Both the position numbers and the translations under genes were made by a program. Below, one piece after another: positions 1 through 7,468 of a stretch of 28,830 bases of DNA. How positions within the stretch are numbered: the first letter of the stretch is position 1; every line of letters begins with the position of its first letter. This DNA is from CAYPCH01 sp964409165. Its GTDB lineage: Bacteria; Bacillota; Clostridia; Acetivibrionales; Acetivibrionaceae. A model generated the notes under the pieces. It made no database searches. It was given only the letters and a program-made list of their open reading frames with translations, and was not told where the DNA came from. The stretch spans positions 1 through 28,830 of the forward strand of contig CAYPCH010000039.1 of the NCBI GenBank assembly GCA_964409165.1, read 5' to 3'.

Positions 1-51
1 TACAATTTTTTTAGACCCGAAGGGAAGCAAGACGATATGCAACTAGGTTGC

Positions 52-69
52 CTAGGAGTGCAATCGAAA
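52..69 (+). repeat. Left terminal inverted repeat of the IS
   Basis: CTAGGAGTGCAATCGAAA; its reverse complement matches 1956-1973 at 17 of 18 positions (A to C change at the twelfth base). Confidence 0.85.
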
Positions 70-222
70 TTTGTGTATTTTCCCTTAAACTAAATTGAGG
101 GGGAAAATCAAATGGTAATAAATACAATACATTTCAAGAAACTTGATAAAACAATTGATATTTTAATCAAAATCAAGGCTATTTTATTAAATATCCCTCA
201 TATTTGTCCTATATTTCATTTT

Positions 223-1797
223 TCAAGCTACAATTGGGCATAGTTCACCCTTTATATGGATATTTTTGCCTTTGGCAAAAATATGTTTCATTAATTCTTT
301 CATGTTATTATTTATAGATACCATCAATATCTGCCAAAAAGTTTTGTCTTTTCCTTTGTATCTTGCTTTTCTTCCACCATGTCTTGTTATCTGTGAAATT
401 GTTCTTTCTCCATTTGCTCTTTGTGAATAATCCTTTTTAAACTTTTCTGTTTTTTGGTATTCTCTTTTTTCTTGTAATTCTTCCTCATATGGATGAATTG
501 CAACACTTCGACCACTATTTTTAGATTTTGTACATTCGTTTTTTTTAGGACATTGTTGGCATTTTTCAGAGTCGAATTTTACAGTTGCTCCTTCATGCTC
601 TCTTACTTTGTTTGTATCAAACTCAGCAGTTTCACCATTTGGACATGTTACTTTTCCTTCTTCAAAATCCATTTCAAATTCTTCTTTTGTATAGCATCCA
701 TTAGCATTTACAGGTTTTGAAACATGTACGCAAAAATCCATTTCTTCTTCTCTTTTTTTTATTTCTTCCATCTTCATATATGCTCCATCACCATATAGCT
801 TATCTATTATAACACCGCTATCCTCGGCTGTATCAATCAATTCCGACATATGTTCTCCATCAGCTGTGTTTGCACCATCTACAGCAATAGATATTACAAG
901 ATTTCCTTTTTCGCCTCCTGTAATAATTTCTCCTTTATATCCATCTGAACGTTTTGAAGATGTCTTTCTTCCATGCCTCATTTCAGGGTCATTTACAGAT
1001 ATTGTTCTGTCTTTTGCAGTTCCATTTGTCATGTTTGCAGTTCCATCTTCATCAAAATATATATCCTGTTGTGCCACTTTTTCCAGTAATTTTACTGCAT
1101 TTTTTAAATCATCTTCTATTTTATCCATACCATTTACATATTTCACAAGGGTAATAGCATCTTTTACCAGTCTGTCAAGAAGACCTTTCTTTTCTTTCTT
1201 GTTTTCCCAATCTATTTTAGGCTTTTTGTAATCAGCTTCATAATCCTTACCTATCAAGTCTACTTTCTCTATTTTGTAAAAGTTCATAATCTTTAAAACC
1301 ATTTTTACTCCCTGATATATCATTGTATATGTATCCTGTTTTGCAAAGCCGCCCCATATCATAAAAGAATCTATTACATGTAAATTATTTTCTTCAAACA
1401 TGCCCTCACTTTTGGCTTTTTCTAATAGTTCCAAGAATATTTTTTTACCAATATCACTACAAAACAAACGTTTTCTATGATCGCATAGAGTTACAGCATC
1501 TATTCCATCAAAATCCCTGGGTGCTGTTATAGCATATTTTACTCTATCATCAAAGCGTGTGGCTTCCTCCATTTCAATATCAGAGTATCCCTTTTCAAGT
1601 TGAATTAAAATTGCAAGAAAAGTGTATAATGGAGGTATTGATTTTCTTCCACCTTGAGAATATAGTGGCTGAAAAATGTTTTCATCTATAAAACTAAATG
1701 CCCAAACCCTCATTTTATTCCAATAACTGTCTTTTGAAATCCTTCCTTCTAACCAATAATCTGAAAATGATACTTGTCTATCCACTTTACCCAACAT
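223..1797 (-). CDS. IS1182-family transposase (DDE type)
   Basis: Cut-and-paste transposase of 524 residues, the usual length for the family. The N-terminal third (about residues 15-120, with WAFSFIDENIF and the YSDIEMEEATRFDDRVKYA region) is the InsH/DUF772-type domain typical of IS1182 and IS5-like enzymes. The middle holds the acidic DDE core (a DGANTADGEHMSEL stretch and the YGDGAYMK motif). Around residue 415-425 there is a cysteine cluster (CQQCPKKNEC) typical of the DDE_Tnp_1_6 C-terminal domain. The ATG is preceded by a GGGG run on the minus strand. The reading frame is intact with no internal stop, so the copy may still be active. The family assignment is from recalled sequence features and was not searched. 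Confidence 0.9.
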   Translation of the reverse strand: MLGKVDRQVSFSDYWLEGRISKDSYWNKMRVWAFSFIDENIFQPLYSQGGRKSIPPLYTFLAILIQLEKGYSDIEMEEATRFDDRVKYAITAPRDFDGIDAVTLCDHRKRLFCSDIGKKIFLELLEKAKSEGMFEENNLHVIDSFMIWGGFAKQDTYTMIYQGVKMVLKIMNFYKIEKVDLIGKDYEADYKKPKIDWENKKEKKGLLDRLVKDAITLVKYVNGMDKIEDDLKNAVKLLEKVAQQDIYFDEDGTANMTNGTAKDRTISVNDPEMRHGRKTSSKRSDGYKGEIITGGEKGNLVISIAVDGANTADGEHMSELIDTAEDSGVIIDKLYGDGAYMKMEEIKKREEEMDFCVHVSKPVNANGCYTKEEFEMDFEEGKVTCPNGETAEFDTNKVREHEGATVKFDSEKCQQCPKKNECTKSKNSGRSVAIHPYEEELQEKREYQKTEKFKKDYSQRANGERTISQITRHGGRKARYKGKDKTFWQILMVSINNNMKELMKHIFAKGKNIHIKGELCPIVA

Positions 1798-1955
1798 TTT
1801 ACTAACCCCATTTTATTATATATTTGCTAATTATTATATCATATGTTAAGTTTTGTTTCTACTTTTTATGTAATATTTTATTAAATTTATATTTTTAGTT
1901 TATAAATGTATTAATTGTATATTTGTTTAAAATATGTTTTTATATGCCATTTGGT

Positions 1956-1973
1956 TTTCGAGTGCACTCCTAG
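1956..1973 (-). repeat. Right terminal inverted repeat of the IS
   Basis: TTTCGAGTGCACTCCTAG; inverted partner of 52-69. It lies 159 bp upstream of the transposase start, so the promoter of the transposase must lie in 1798-1955, which is very AT-rich. Confidence 0.85.
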
Positions 1974-2026
1974 AACCTTCTTAAATATAGTAGTAGCAGG
2001 CCACAGCATTAGTACATAATACAAAT

Positions 2027-2063
2027 AAAGCCAGATAGTTCGTTCAATGAACTATCGGACTTT
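2027..2063 (-). terminator. Terminator of the restriction-modification operon
   Basis: Inverted repeat GATAGTTC (2034-2041) / GAACTATC (2049-2056) with a 7-base loop, extended by AAAGCC / GGACTTT. On the minus strand the stem is followed by a T-rich run (TTTATTTGT). It lies directly after the endonuclease stop and looks like an intrinsic terminator; the near symmetry could also stop transcripts on the plus strand. Confidence 0.75.
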
Positions 2064-2078
2064 ATAATATTCAGCTTG

Positions 2079-3056
2079 TCAAACTCTATTCACTGAAAAG
2101 TCCATATAAAATGTTTCTTCATCAATTTTATAAAAATCTACATCTGTCCTTCCATATCGTTCTAAATCTTGCCTTGTAACATATTGACCGTTTGAAAGTC
2201 CTAATCTGTTTCTGAAATATTCTCCAATCAATGAATTGTTTAAGGGTGTTGTTATAGCTTTGTCATTTTGTTGTTCAACCCTTAATATAATATTTTTATT
2301 ATCGTCTGTTAATACTGTAAAATGTGTTTTATTCAATGGAAAAAAACCACTTCTTGCAATATTAGTCGGTAAAGGTATGTATGCTTGATTAGGTTCTCTT
2401 CCGGGTCTTTGTCCCCAATTAAGACCTGAACGTGTTCCAATTTCTCCACCCCTTGCCCAAAGTGATAAAGTTACTTTTGGAATACTAGAAGTTGATTGAA
2501 TTTGTTGCTCTACAATTTCTGATTCATTTATTTCCTCTGTTCTCCTTGTAGGCGAATACCTTTTTGCTTTTATAATTATGTGTTCTTCAACTTCTCCATG
2601 ATTGCAATATATAGTATCAGGTTCTATTTCTTCATAGTATTTATAAGCTGATTCTGGTTCGCACAAAGTTAAAACTTCTTTTCTGTTACTTCCAAATGCC
2701 GGTTGAGTATAATTTGCAGACCCTGCAAACGCCATAAAAGGAGTATCATCTTTGCACCAAACATAAATTTTTGAATGTACAGCAGGATTTTCACAGACAT
2801 ATTTACACTCAAAATCAATTCCGGCACTATTCTCCATAAGATTAACAAAACCGTTATGAGTAGAAGTGTCCAATCCATCGATAGGACACATTCCAATAAT
2901 TAAGCTGATTTTAAAATCAGTACTATAGTCCAAAATATCTTTTATGTGCCTTGAAGCCATTGTCGCAGAAGCATATCCAGACACAATATACAGTTTATTT
3001 GCCCCTTGTTGCAAAGGCTTTATTAATGCTTCGCTATAAAGGTTTTTACTTATCAT
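2079..3056 (-). CDS. NgoFVII-type restriction endonuclease (PLD superfamily)
   Basis: 325-residue protein resembling the NgoFVII family of type II endonucleases (PF09565), which use a phospholipase-D active site instead of the PD-(D/E)XK fold and need no metal ion. The PLD signature is visible: H94-x-K96 in AVHSKIYVW, N115 in GSANYTQ and E127 in NRKEVLTL. One such motif per chain implies a dimer. The C-terminal half (about 190-325) is the likely DNA-recognition domain. The start overlaps the methylase stop by 4 bases (ATGA), so the two are translationally coupled, methylase first. NgoFVII itself cuts GCSGC; that this enzyme shares the site is only a guess. The frame is intact. Confidence 0.82.
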   Translation of the reverse strand: MISKNLYSEALIKPLQQGANKLYIVSGYASATMASRHIKDILDYSTDFKISLIIGMCPIDGLDTSTHNGFVNLMENSAGIDFECKYVCENPAVHSKIYVWCKDDTPFMAFAGSANYTQPAFGSNRKEVLTLCEPESAYKYYEEIEPDTIYCNHGEVEEHIIIKAKRYSPTRRTEEINESEIVEQQIQSTSSIPKVTLSLWARGGEIGTRSGLNWGQRPGREPNQAYIPLPTNIARSGFFPLNKTHFTVLTDDNKNIILRVEQQNDKAITTPLNNSLIGEYFRNRLGLSNGQYVTRQDLERYGRTDVDFYKIDEETFYMDFSVNRV

Positions 3057-4150
3057 GTCCCCACCGCTCTCGTCTTTTTGTTTTCCTTATTGCATATCAT
3101 AGGTGTAAAGTTAGGTTTTACTGTCTCATAAGCTATACCAGCAAAAGAACGTAATATTGATTCAAAAATTATTCTTGCTCCTTTTACTGGTACAGCCATA
3201 CCTATTTGTTTTCTTACACTCTCTTTTGAACCATAAAAAATAAAATCGTCAGGAAAAGTCTGAAGCCTTGCTCGTTCTCTGTTTGTCAATGCCCTGTTTT
3301 CAGACCAATGGTAAACATGAGTACCGCCACCGCCACTTCCAGTAACAGTATAAGATGGTTTATCAGGGTCAAGACGTTTGTAAATCTGGCTTATTTTAGC
3401 ACCTGAAACATTTAACTGTAAGTGTTCAGGTAAATTTGCCGTAAATGCATTTTCTCCAGGTTTTATGTAAGAAAGGCGCTCAATAACCTTTGCTGATTGT
3501 TTAGTGAAATCATGGTTAGGTGTTTCCTCAATTATAGGCGGATTTTCTATAGCATTCCTGCAAGTATTATTGATGTTTTTGTAAGGAAAAGGGGAAGGCA
3601 CTTTGAATTCAAGGTCTATATCGTTTCGAATACCAACAATAATAATCCTATGTCTTGCTTGTGGGACTCCATATTTTTCGAACTTATATAAATGTGGATA
3701 TATGGAGTAACCGCAATTATGCATATCTAAAAGAATTTTAGAAAACGTTTTTCCGTCATTTGAATTTTTTAAACCGCCTACATTTTCTGCCAAAAACCAT
3801 ATTGGCTTAAAATGTTTAATAGCTTTAACTCCATAGGAATATAAAGGACCAAAAATTCCATCTATTCCTTTTTGTTGACCTACAACGCTAAAATCATTAC
3901 AAGGAAATCCAAATACTAAAGCATTTATAGGGCTAAGTTTTTTCATGTCAAGTTTCCGTATGTCCTCATGGAAAACACTTTGAGGTTCATTTGGACAAAT
4001 ATTCTTCATATATGTTTCGCAAGTGTCTTTATCATAATCAGTACACCACTCATGAATAATTTTGTAATCTGGGTTTTCTATTGATGATGACAATGCACCA
4101 AGTGCGAGTCCACCCGGACCGCAAAACAGTTCTCCAAGTTTAAAAATCAT
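3053..4150 (-). CDS. DNA (cytosine-5-)-methyltransferase
   Basis: Modification enzyme of the type II pair; transfers methyl from SAM to C5 of cytosine in the target site. The ordered m5C motifs are clear: motif I FCGPGGLALGAL (residues 9-20), motif IV GFPCNDFS with catalytic Cys84, motif VI AENVGG (Glu122), motif VIII QARHR (164-168), motif IX RERARLQTFPDDF and motif X IGMAVPVKGARI near the end. The short region between VIII and IX is the target recognition domain. I chose the ATG at 4150 (365 aa) because GGAAAGGAAC lies 8 bases before it and the protein then begins just before motif I; an in-frame ATG at 4174 has no comparable ribosome site. It overlaps the endonuclease gene by 4 bases. Confidence 0.93.
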   Translation of the reverse strand: MIFKLGELFCGPGGLALGALSSSIENPDYKIIHEWCTDYDKDTCETYMKNICPNEPQSVFHEDIRKLDMKKLSPINALVFGFPCNDFSVVGQQKGIDGIFGPLYSYGVKAIKHFKPIWFLAENVGGLKNSNDGKTFSKILLDMHNCGYSIYPHLYKFEKYGVPQARHRIIIVGIRNDIDLEFKVPSPFPYKNINNTCRNAIENPPIIEETPNHDFTKQSAKVIERLSYIKPGENAFTANLPEHLQLNVSGAKISQIYKRLDPDKPSYTVTGSGGGGTHVYHWSENRALTNRERARLQTFPDDFIFYGSKESVRKQIGMAVPVKGARIIFESILRSFAGIAYETVKPNFTPMICNKENKKTRAVGT

Positions 4151-4174
4151 GTCGTTTAGTTCCTTTCCAAACAT

Positions 4175-4786
4175 ATGTTTGCTTTATCTCATCTTATCAC
4201 ATATGGAAGAAAGATATCAATATTAAAGGCAATTTTTCTTCTTCAATATATAATATCAAAAAAATGTTTAGTATAATAGCCTTTTATAAAAAAACGTACA
4301 GACCAAATATAGAATATTTGAATATTATTTTTACAGTCCAAGTTTAAGCTTAACCTTTTTATATTGAGTATTGCTAAAAAATTTATTCCTATCCTCTCTG
4401 ATTGTAGATATTGTGTTAAAAACTGAACATTCTATAATGATACCAGAAATCTAGACAGACAAAAGTAAGTTAGAATAATATTATGAAGGAAAAAAACTTA
4501 AACTAGAAGAAAAAACAAAAAATGAAAAAATAAAACTAATAGGAAGGAAAATAAGACGACATATAACTATGTTGCTGGGGATTGTATGAAAAAAGTAACC
4601 GATAGAGTGTTTTGCATACAAAATATTACACACCCATACATGCAAGTGAATTTTGTCATATCGGAAGGATTCTCATGTGGTATAATAATATTAGATATTG
4701 TTGCATTAGCAGAAAGGCGAAGTGTATTTGCTCAAATCAGCAGAATAAGAATATAATTTATACAGAAAAATGATCAGGTGTAAATC
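4175..4786. other. Long intergenic stretch, possibly with decayed mobile DNA
   Basis: No open frame of useful size on either strand. It should hold the minus-strand promoter of the restriction-modification operon (several TATACT/TATTAT-like hexamers near 4240-4290, none with a convincing -35). The stretch around 4440-4570 is purine-rich and vaguely recalls the end plus orfA start of an IS3-type element, but it is full of stops. A perfect TATAAT lies at 4681-4686, about 100 bp before the next gene, without a clear -35 at 17 bp. Confidence 0.5.
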
Positions 4787-5134
4787 ATGGGATTTTTATT
4801 TCTTTTGAATGTTTTAAAAGCTTTGTTTATTATTGCCGGAATGGGATTCGTTTTGAGTTTAGCCTGCCTTATAATAGTTTACATCATTGAGGTTAAAGAG
4901 TTTAGAGAGGAATTTAACAGCGGAAACAGTACTGTTATAGGAAATGCTCTTTTTATTATTCATTCATTTCTTGAACCAGGCAGGAAGCCTCAGACGGAAC
5001 AGGTCATATGGATAAAAAGAAGACGAACTCCTTTGGAAAAGGGAGTTCGTGGAATATCGGAGCTTATGTACGATAAAATAAGTATAAAAGGCTATAAAAA
5101 GATTAAAAATCTAAGATACCGAAAAAAATTATGA
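4787..5134 (+). CDS. Small membrane-anchored protein, unknown function
   Basis: 115 residues. Residues 1-35 form one hydrophobic segment (FLLNVLKALFIIAGMGFVLS and onward to LIIVYII), followed by a charged cytosolic-type tail rich in Lys/Arg (KRRRTPLEKG, KKIKNLRYRKKL). I do not recognise a family. The start is supported by AGGTG seven bases upstream. Its stop overlaps the convergent gene on the minus strand by six bases, so the two are tail to tail with no terminator of their own between them. By the positive-inside rule the tail would be cytoplasmic. It is probably a real gene, as both the ribosome site and a plausible topology are present. Confidence 0.6.
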   Translation: MGFLFLLNVLKALFIIAGMGFVLSLACLIIVYIIEVKEFREEFNSGNSTVIGNALFIIHSFLEPGRKPQTEQVIWIKRRRTPLEKGVRGISELMYDKISIKGYKKIKNLRYRKKL

Positions 5135-5524
5135 ATTTATTATTTCATGGATCTTGATAAGTTTCTCGATAAAATCTTTTCTTTGTGAATCCATTATAGG
5201 CTTTATTATATGCAGTGTTTTTATAAGATCTTTCCCACCAAATCTGCTATTTGACTGCAATGTTTTTACATGATGTTTCATGTTCCTGTAAGCTTCGCCA
5301 TATAAGTTGCTTTTTTGTATTCTTTCACTCAATGCGGTATTGCCGTTATCAGGATAATAGCTTGCAATAACCTCCAATACCTGACTGAGCATTGCCATAG
5401 TGTCAGGAGGGTTTGATGAGTCTCTGGTCATAGGGTTCATGGAATTTTGTATGCTTTTTATTTTATGAGCTGCGTTTATTCCGTTGGTTATGTTTTCAAG
5501 CTTTTTATTTCTGTTTCCGTCCAT
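5129..5524 (-). CDS. Hypothetical protein, 131 aa
   Basis: Soluble, mostly helical, charged protein with no signal peptide or membrane segment. The N-terminal half has a low-complexity Asn/Ser/Met stretch (SIQNSMNPMTRDSSNPPD) and the C-terminal half is predicted helical (MDSQRKDFIEKLIKIHEII). No recognised domain. GAGG lies about 9 bases before the ATG on the minus strand. It converges with the small membrane protein and shares six bases at the ends. Lineage-restricted proteins of this kind are common in Clostridia; I cannot assign a role. Confidence 0.6.
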   Translation of the reverse strand: MDGNRNKKLENITNGINAAHKIKSIQNSMNPMTRDSSNPPDTMAMLSQVLEVIASYYPDNGNTALSERIQKSNLYGEAYRNMKHHVKTLQSNSRFGGKDLIKTLHIIKPIMDSQRKDFIEKLIKIHEIINS

Positions 5525-5610
5525 AAATAATCCTCGATTTTAAGATTCCTGATTTATATTATGTTAAATTGTTATATCTCGTTACATCTAAAAAAGAGCA
5601 AACATTCTTT

Positions 5611-5650
5611 AGCTATATTAATCACGAAAATGAATCTATGTTGAAAAATC
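5611..5650 (-). repeat. Dispersed intergenic repeat, family 1, copy a
   Basis: The reverse complement of this stretch matches 21589-21630 over about 40 bp with few differences; the shared core on the other strand is TCATTTTCGTGATTAATATA. A shorter third copy of the core is at 23188-23208. All copies are intergenic. It directly abuts a copy of repeat family 2. Confidence 0.6.
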
Positions 5651-5696
5651 TAAGGAAATTGAAGTGCGATGTAAAATCTTTATCGCATTCAATATA
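5650..5696 (+). repeat. Dispersed intergenic repeat, family 2, copy a
   Basis: Matches 24990-25036 at 43 of 47 positions. It contains an imperfect inverted repeat, ATTGAAGTGCGAT against ATCGCATTCAAT, so it could fold into a hairpin. It lies upstream of the promoter of the homocysteine operon. Confidence 0.65.
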
Positions 5697-5747
5697 TGCT
5701 GCTAAAAACTTTATTGCGATTAATATAGTCATTGTTTAATATAGTCA

Positions 5748-5776
5748 TTGAAATATAATAAATAAATGCCTATAAT
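5748..5776 (+). promoter_or_regulatory. Sigma-A promoter of the homocysteine operon
   Basis: TTGAAA (5748-5753), 17-bp spacer, TATAAT (5771-5776), about 37 bp before the first start codon. The -10 is perfect, the -35 matches 4 of 6 and the spacing is ideal. The short leader leaves no room for a riboswitch. Confidence 0.75.
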
Positions 5777-5813
5777 AAGAGATAATATTATTTTGATAGG
5801 GAAGAGATGAAAT

Positions 5814-6989
5814 ATGGGGTACAAAAGTTTTGATGAGATCAATGAGAAAATAAAAAACGGTAAAGCCGTTGTGGTTACAGCTGATGAAATAATTGATATC
5901 GTGGCACAGAAGGGTATTAAGCAAGCGGCAAAAGAAGTAGACGTTGTGACTACAGGTACTTTTGGTCCAATGTGTTCAAGTGGTGTATTTATAAATTTTG
6001 GACATTCCGATCCTCCAATCAGGATGGCAAAAGTATGGCTTAATGATGTGCCTGCCTACGCAGGTATTGCGGCAGTAGATGCGTATATTGGTGCTACAGA
6101 ATCATCAGATAACAGGGGCGGAGAATACGGTGGCGCACATGTTATTGAGGAGCTTATTTCGGGAAAAGACATAAAGTTGTATGCAGAGAGTTATGGCACC
6201 GACTGTTATCCCAGAAAGGAAATTTCTACTTATATAAATAAAGACAATGTAAATCAGGCTTACATGTTTAATCCAAGAAATTCATACCAGAATTATTCAG
6301 CAGCATCAAACGGATCGAGTAAAACTTTGTACACTTATATGGGAACATTACTGCCCAATTGCGGCAATATAACATATTCTACGTCAGGGCAACTGAGTCC
6401 GATGCTCAATGACCCTTTATACAGGACGATAGGTATAGGAAGCAGGGTATTTATTGGAGGTGCCCAAGGATATGTTGCATGGGAAGGAACCCAGCATAAT
6501 CCCGAACAGAAAAGAGGAGAAAACGGCGTGCCTGTGGCTCCGGCGGGCAGTTTGGCTTTGATCGGCGACATAAAACAAATGGACACAAGATTTATAAGGG
6601 CTGCTGTATTTGAAAAATACGGCATATCGCTTTTTGTCGGAATAGGTATACCTATTCCTGTTTTGGACGAAGAAATGCTTATAAAGACCTGTGTTAAGGA
6701 CAGCGAAATATTTACGAATATTATTGACTACAGTGTTCAGTCCAAATCAAAACCTGTTTTAAAGTCAGTTTCCTATGAGGAGCTACGAAGCGGGTTTGTT
6801 GAACTGAATGGTAAAAGAATACCTACAGCACCCATGTCAAGCTTGAAGAAGGCAAGGGAAATTGCCCAATTGCTCAAGCAGCAAATAGAAAAAGGGGAGT
6901 TTTTCATATCACAGCCTGTAGCTTCACTTCCAATGGAGAATAAAGTGAAAGGTCTAGAGATAAGGGGGGATTCAAATGAAAAAGATTAA
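5814..6989 (+). CDS. L-aspartate semialdehyde sulfurtransferase (DUF39/COG1900, homocysteine biosynthesis)
   Basis: 391-residue member of the HcyBio family (DUF39, PF01837), whose Methanosarcina member MA1821 converts aspartate semialdehyde plus a persulfide to homocysteine, bypassing O-acylhomoserine. Two cysteines that I recall as essential in MA1821, Cys54 and Cys131, fall at exactly those positions here (GPMCSSGVF and GTDCYPRK). Other family features are the Gly-rich TESSDNRGGEYGGAHVIEEL stretch and RVFIGGAQGYVAWEGTQHN. A GGGAAGAG ribosome site precedes the ATG. It is the first gene of the operon and overlaps the ferredoxin gene by 14 bp, which fits an obligate partnership. The protein ends right after a Lys/Glu-rich tail with no CBS domains, as in the short form of the family. 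Confidence 0.9.
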   Translation: MGYKSFDEINEKIKNGKAVVVTADEIIDIVAQKGIKQAAKEVDVVTTGTFGPMCSSGVFINFGHSDPPIRMAKVWLNDVPAYAGIAAVDAYIGATESSDNRGGEYGGAHVIEELISGKDIKLYAESYGTDCYPRKEISTYINKDNVNQAYMFNPRNSYQNYSAASNGSSKTLYTYMGTLLPNCGNITYSTSGQLSPMLNDPLYRTIGIGSRVFIGGAQGYVAWEGTQHNPEQKRGENGVPVAPAGSLALIGDIKQMDTRFIRAAVFEKYGISLFVGIGIPIPVLDEEMLIKTCVKDSEIFTNIIDYSVQSKSKPVLKSVSYEELRSGFVELNGKRIPTAPMSSLKKAREIAQLLKQQIEKGEFFISQPVASLPMENKVKGLEIRGDSNEKD

Positions 6990-7383
6990 GATTTCATTGT
7001 ATTATCCCGCATCAGAAGTTACAAAACCCATAACATACCATTTGATAAAGGATTTTGATCTTCAGGTTAATATACTAAATGCAGATATAAGTTTAAACAA
7101 GGTAGGTAAGCTTACTGTGGACATAATAGGTACTGAATGGAATATTGAGGCTGGACTTAAGTTTATTCAGGATCAGGGGATAAAGTATAAGATTTTCACA
7201 AAGACTATAATATGGCAGGAAAACAGTTGTGTTCACTGTGGGGCGTGTACGGCTGTATGCCCGTCAGGTGCACTTCAGATGGATAAACAGAGCTGGAATC
7301 TTACTTTTGATAGGGAAAAGTGCTTGATATGTGAATTGTGCGTTAAGGCCTGTCCGCTTAAAGTTATGTGTGTGACAATTTAG
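6976..7383 (+). CDS. NIL domain / 2[4Fe-4S] ferredoxin partner of the sulfurtransferase
   Basis: 135 residues. Residues 1-75 form a NIL domain, the small ligand-binding fold also found at the end of MetN-type transporters. Residues 80-130 carry two 4Fe-4S motifs: C85, C88, C91, C95 (CVHCGACTAVCP) and C116, C119, C122, C126 (CLICELCVKACP). It corresponds to MA1822, the ferredoxin partner proposed to supply electrons or handle sulfur in homocysteine synthesis. The ATG is preceded by GGGGG inside the end of the upstream gene, and the 14-bp overlap implies coupled translation. Confidence 0.9.
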   Translation: MKKIKISLYYPASEVTKPITYHLIKDFDLQVNILNADISLNKVGKLTVDIIGTEWNIEAGLKFIQDQGIKYKIFTKTIIWQENSCVHCGACTAVCPSGALQMDKQSWNLTFDREKCLICELCVKACPLKVMCVTI

Positions 7384-7439
7384 TGTCAGGTGTCTTAAAA
7401 GGTGTCAAGGGAATGGGGCTGTTGTTACCATTTCTTTGA

Positions 7440-7465
7440 GACGGTTGGAGATGACGGTTGGAGAT
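7440..7465 (+). repeat. 13-bp tandem duplication spanning a ribosome binding site
   Basis: GACGGTTGGAGAT occurs twice in direct succession (7440-7452, 7453-7465). Each copy carries the GGAG Shine-Dalgarno core. Only the second is correctly spaced (5 bases) from the ATG at 7469. Confidence 0.85.
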
Positions 7466-7468
7466 GTT

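Larger units (their letters stand above)
52..1973 (-). mobile_element. IS1182-family insertion sequence
   Basis: A complete-looking insertion sequence: one transposase gene on the minus strand bounded by an 18-bp imperfect terminal inverted repeat (17 of 18 match). The match can be stretched outward to AGGTT on the left (45-49) and AACCT on the right (1974-1978) if two extra bases on the left are allowed, so the exact ends are uncertain by a few bases. I see no clear direct target duplication. The element sits just beyond the 3' end of a restriction-modification operon. The family call rests on the transposase; the ends come directly from the sequence. Confidence 0.85.

Noticed and set aside
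1..50. Possible end of an RNA or protein gene left of the IS
   Set aside because: Fifty bases are too few to judge and no known RNA motif or frame is recognisable.
866..1231. 121-codon plus-strand frame opposite the transposase
   Set aside because: Antisense shadow of the transposase gene.
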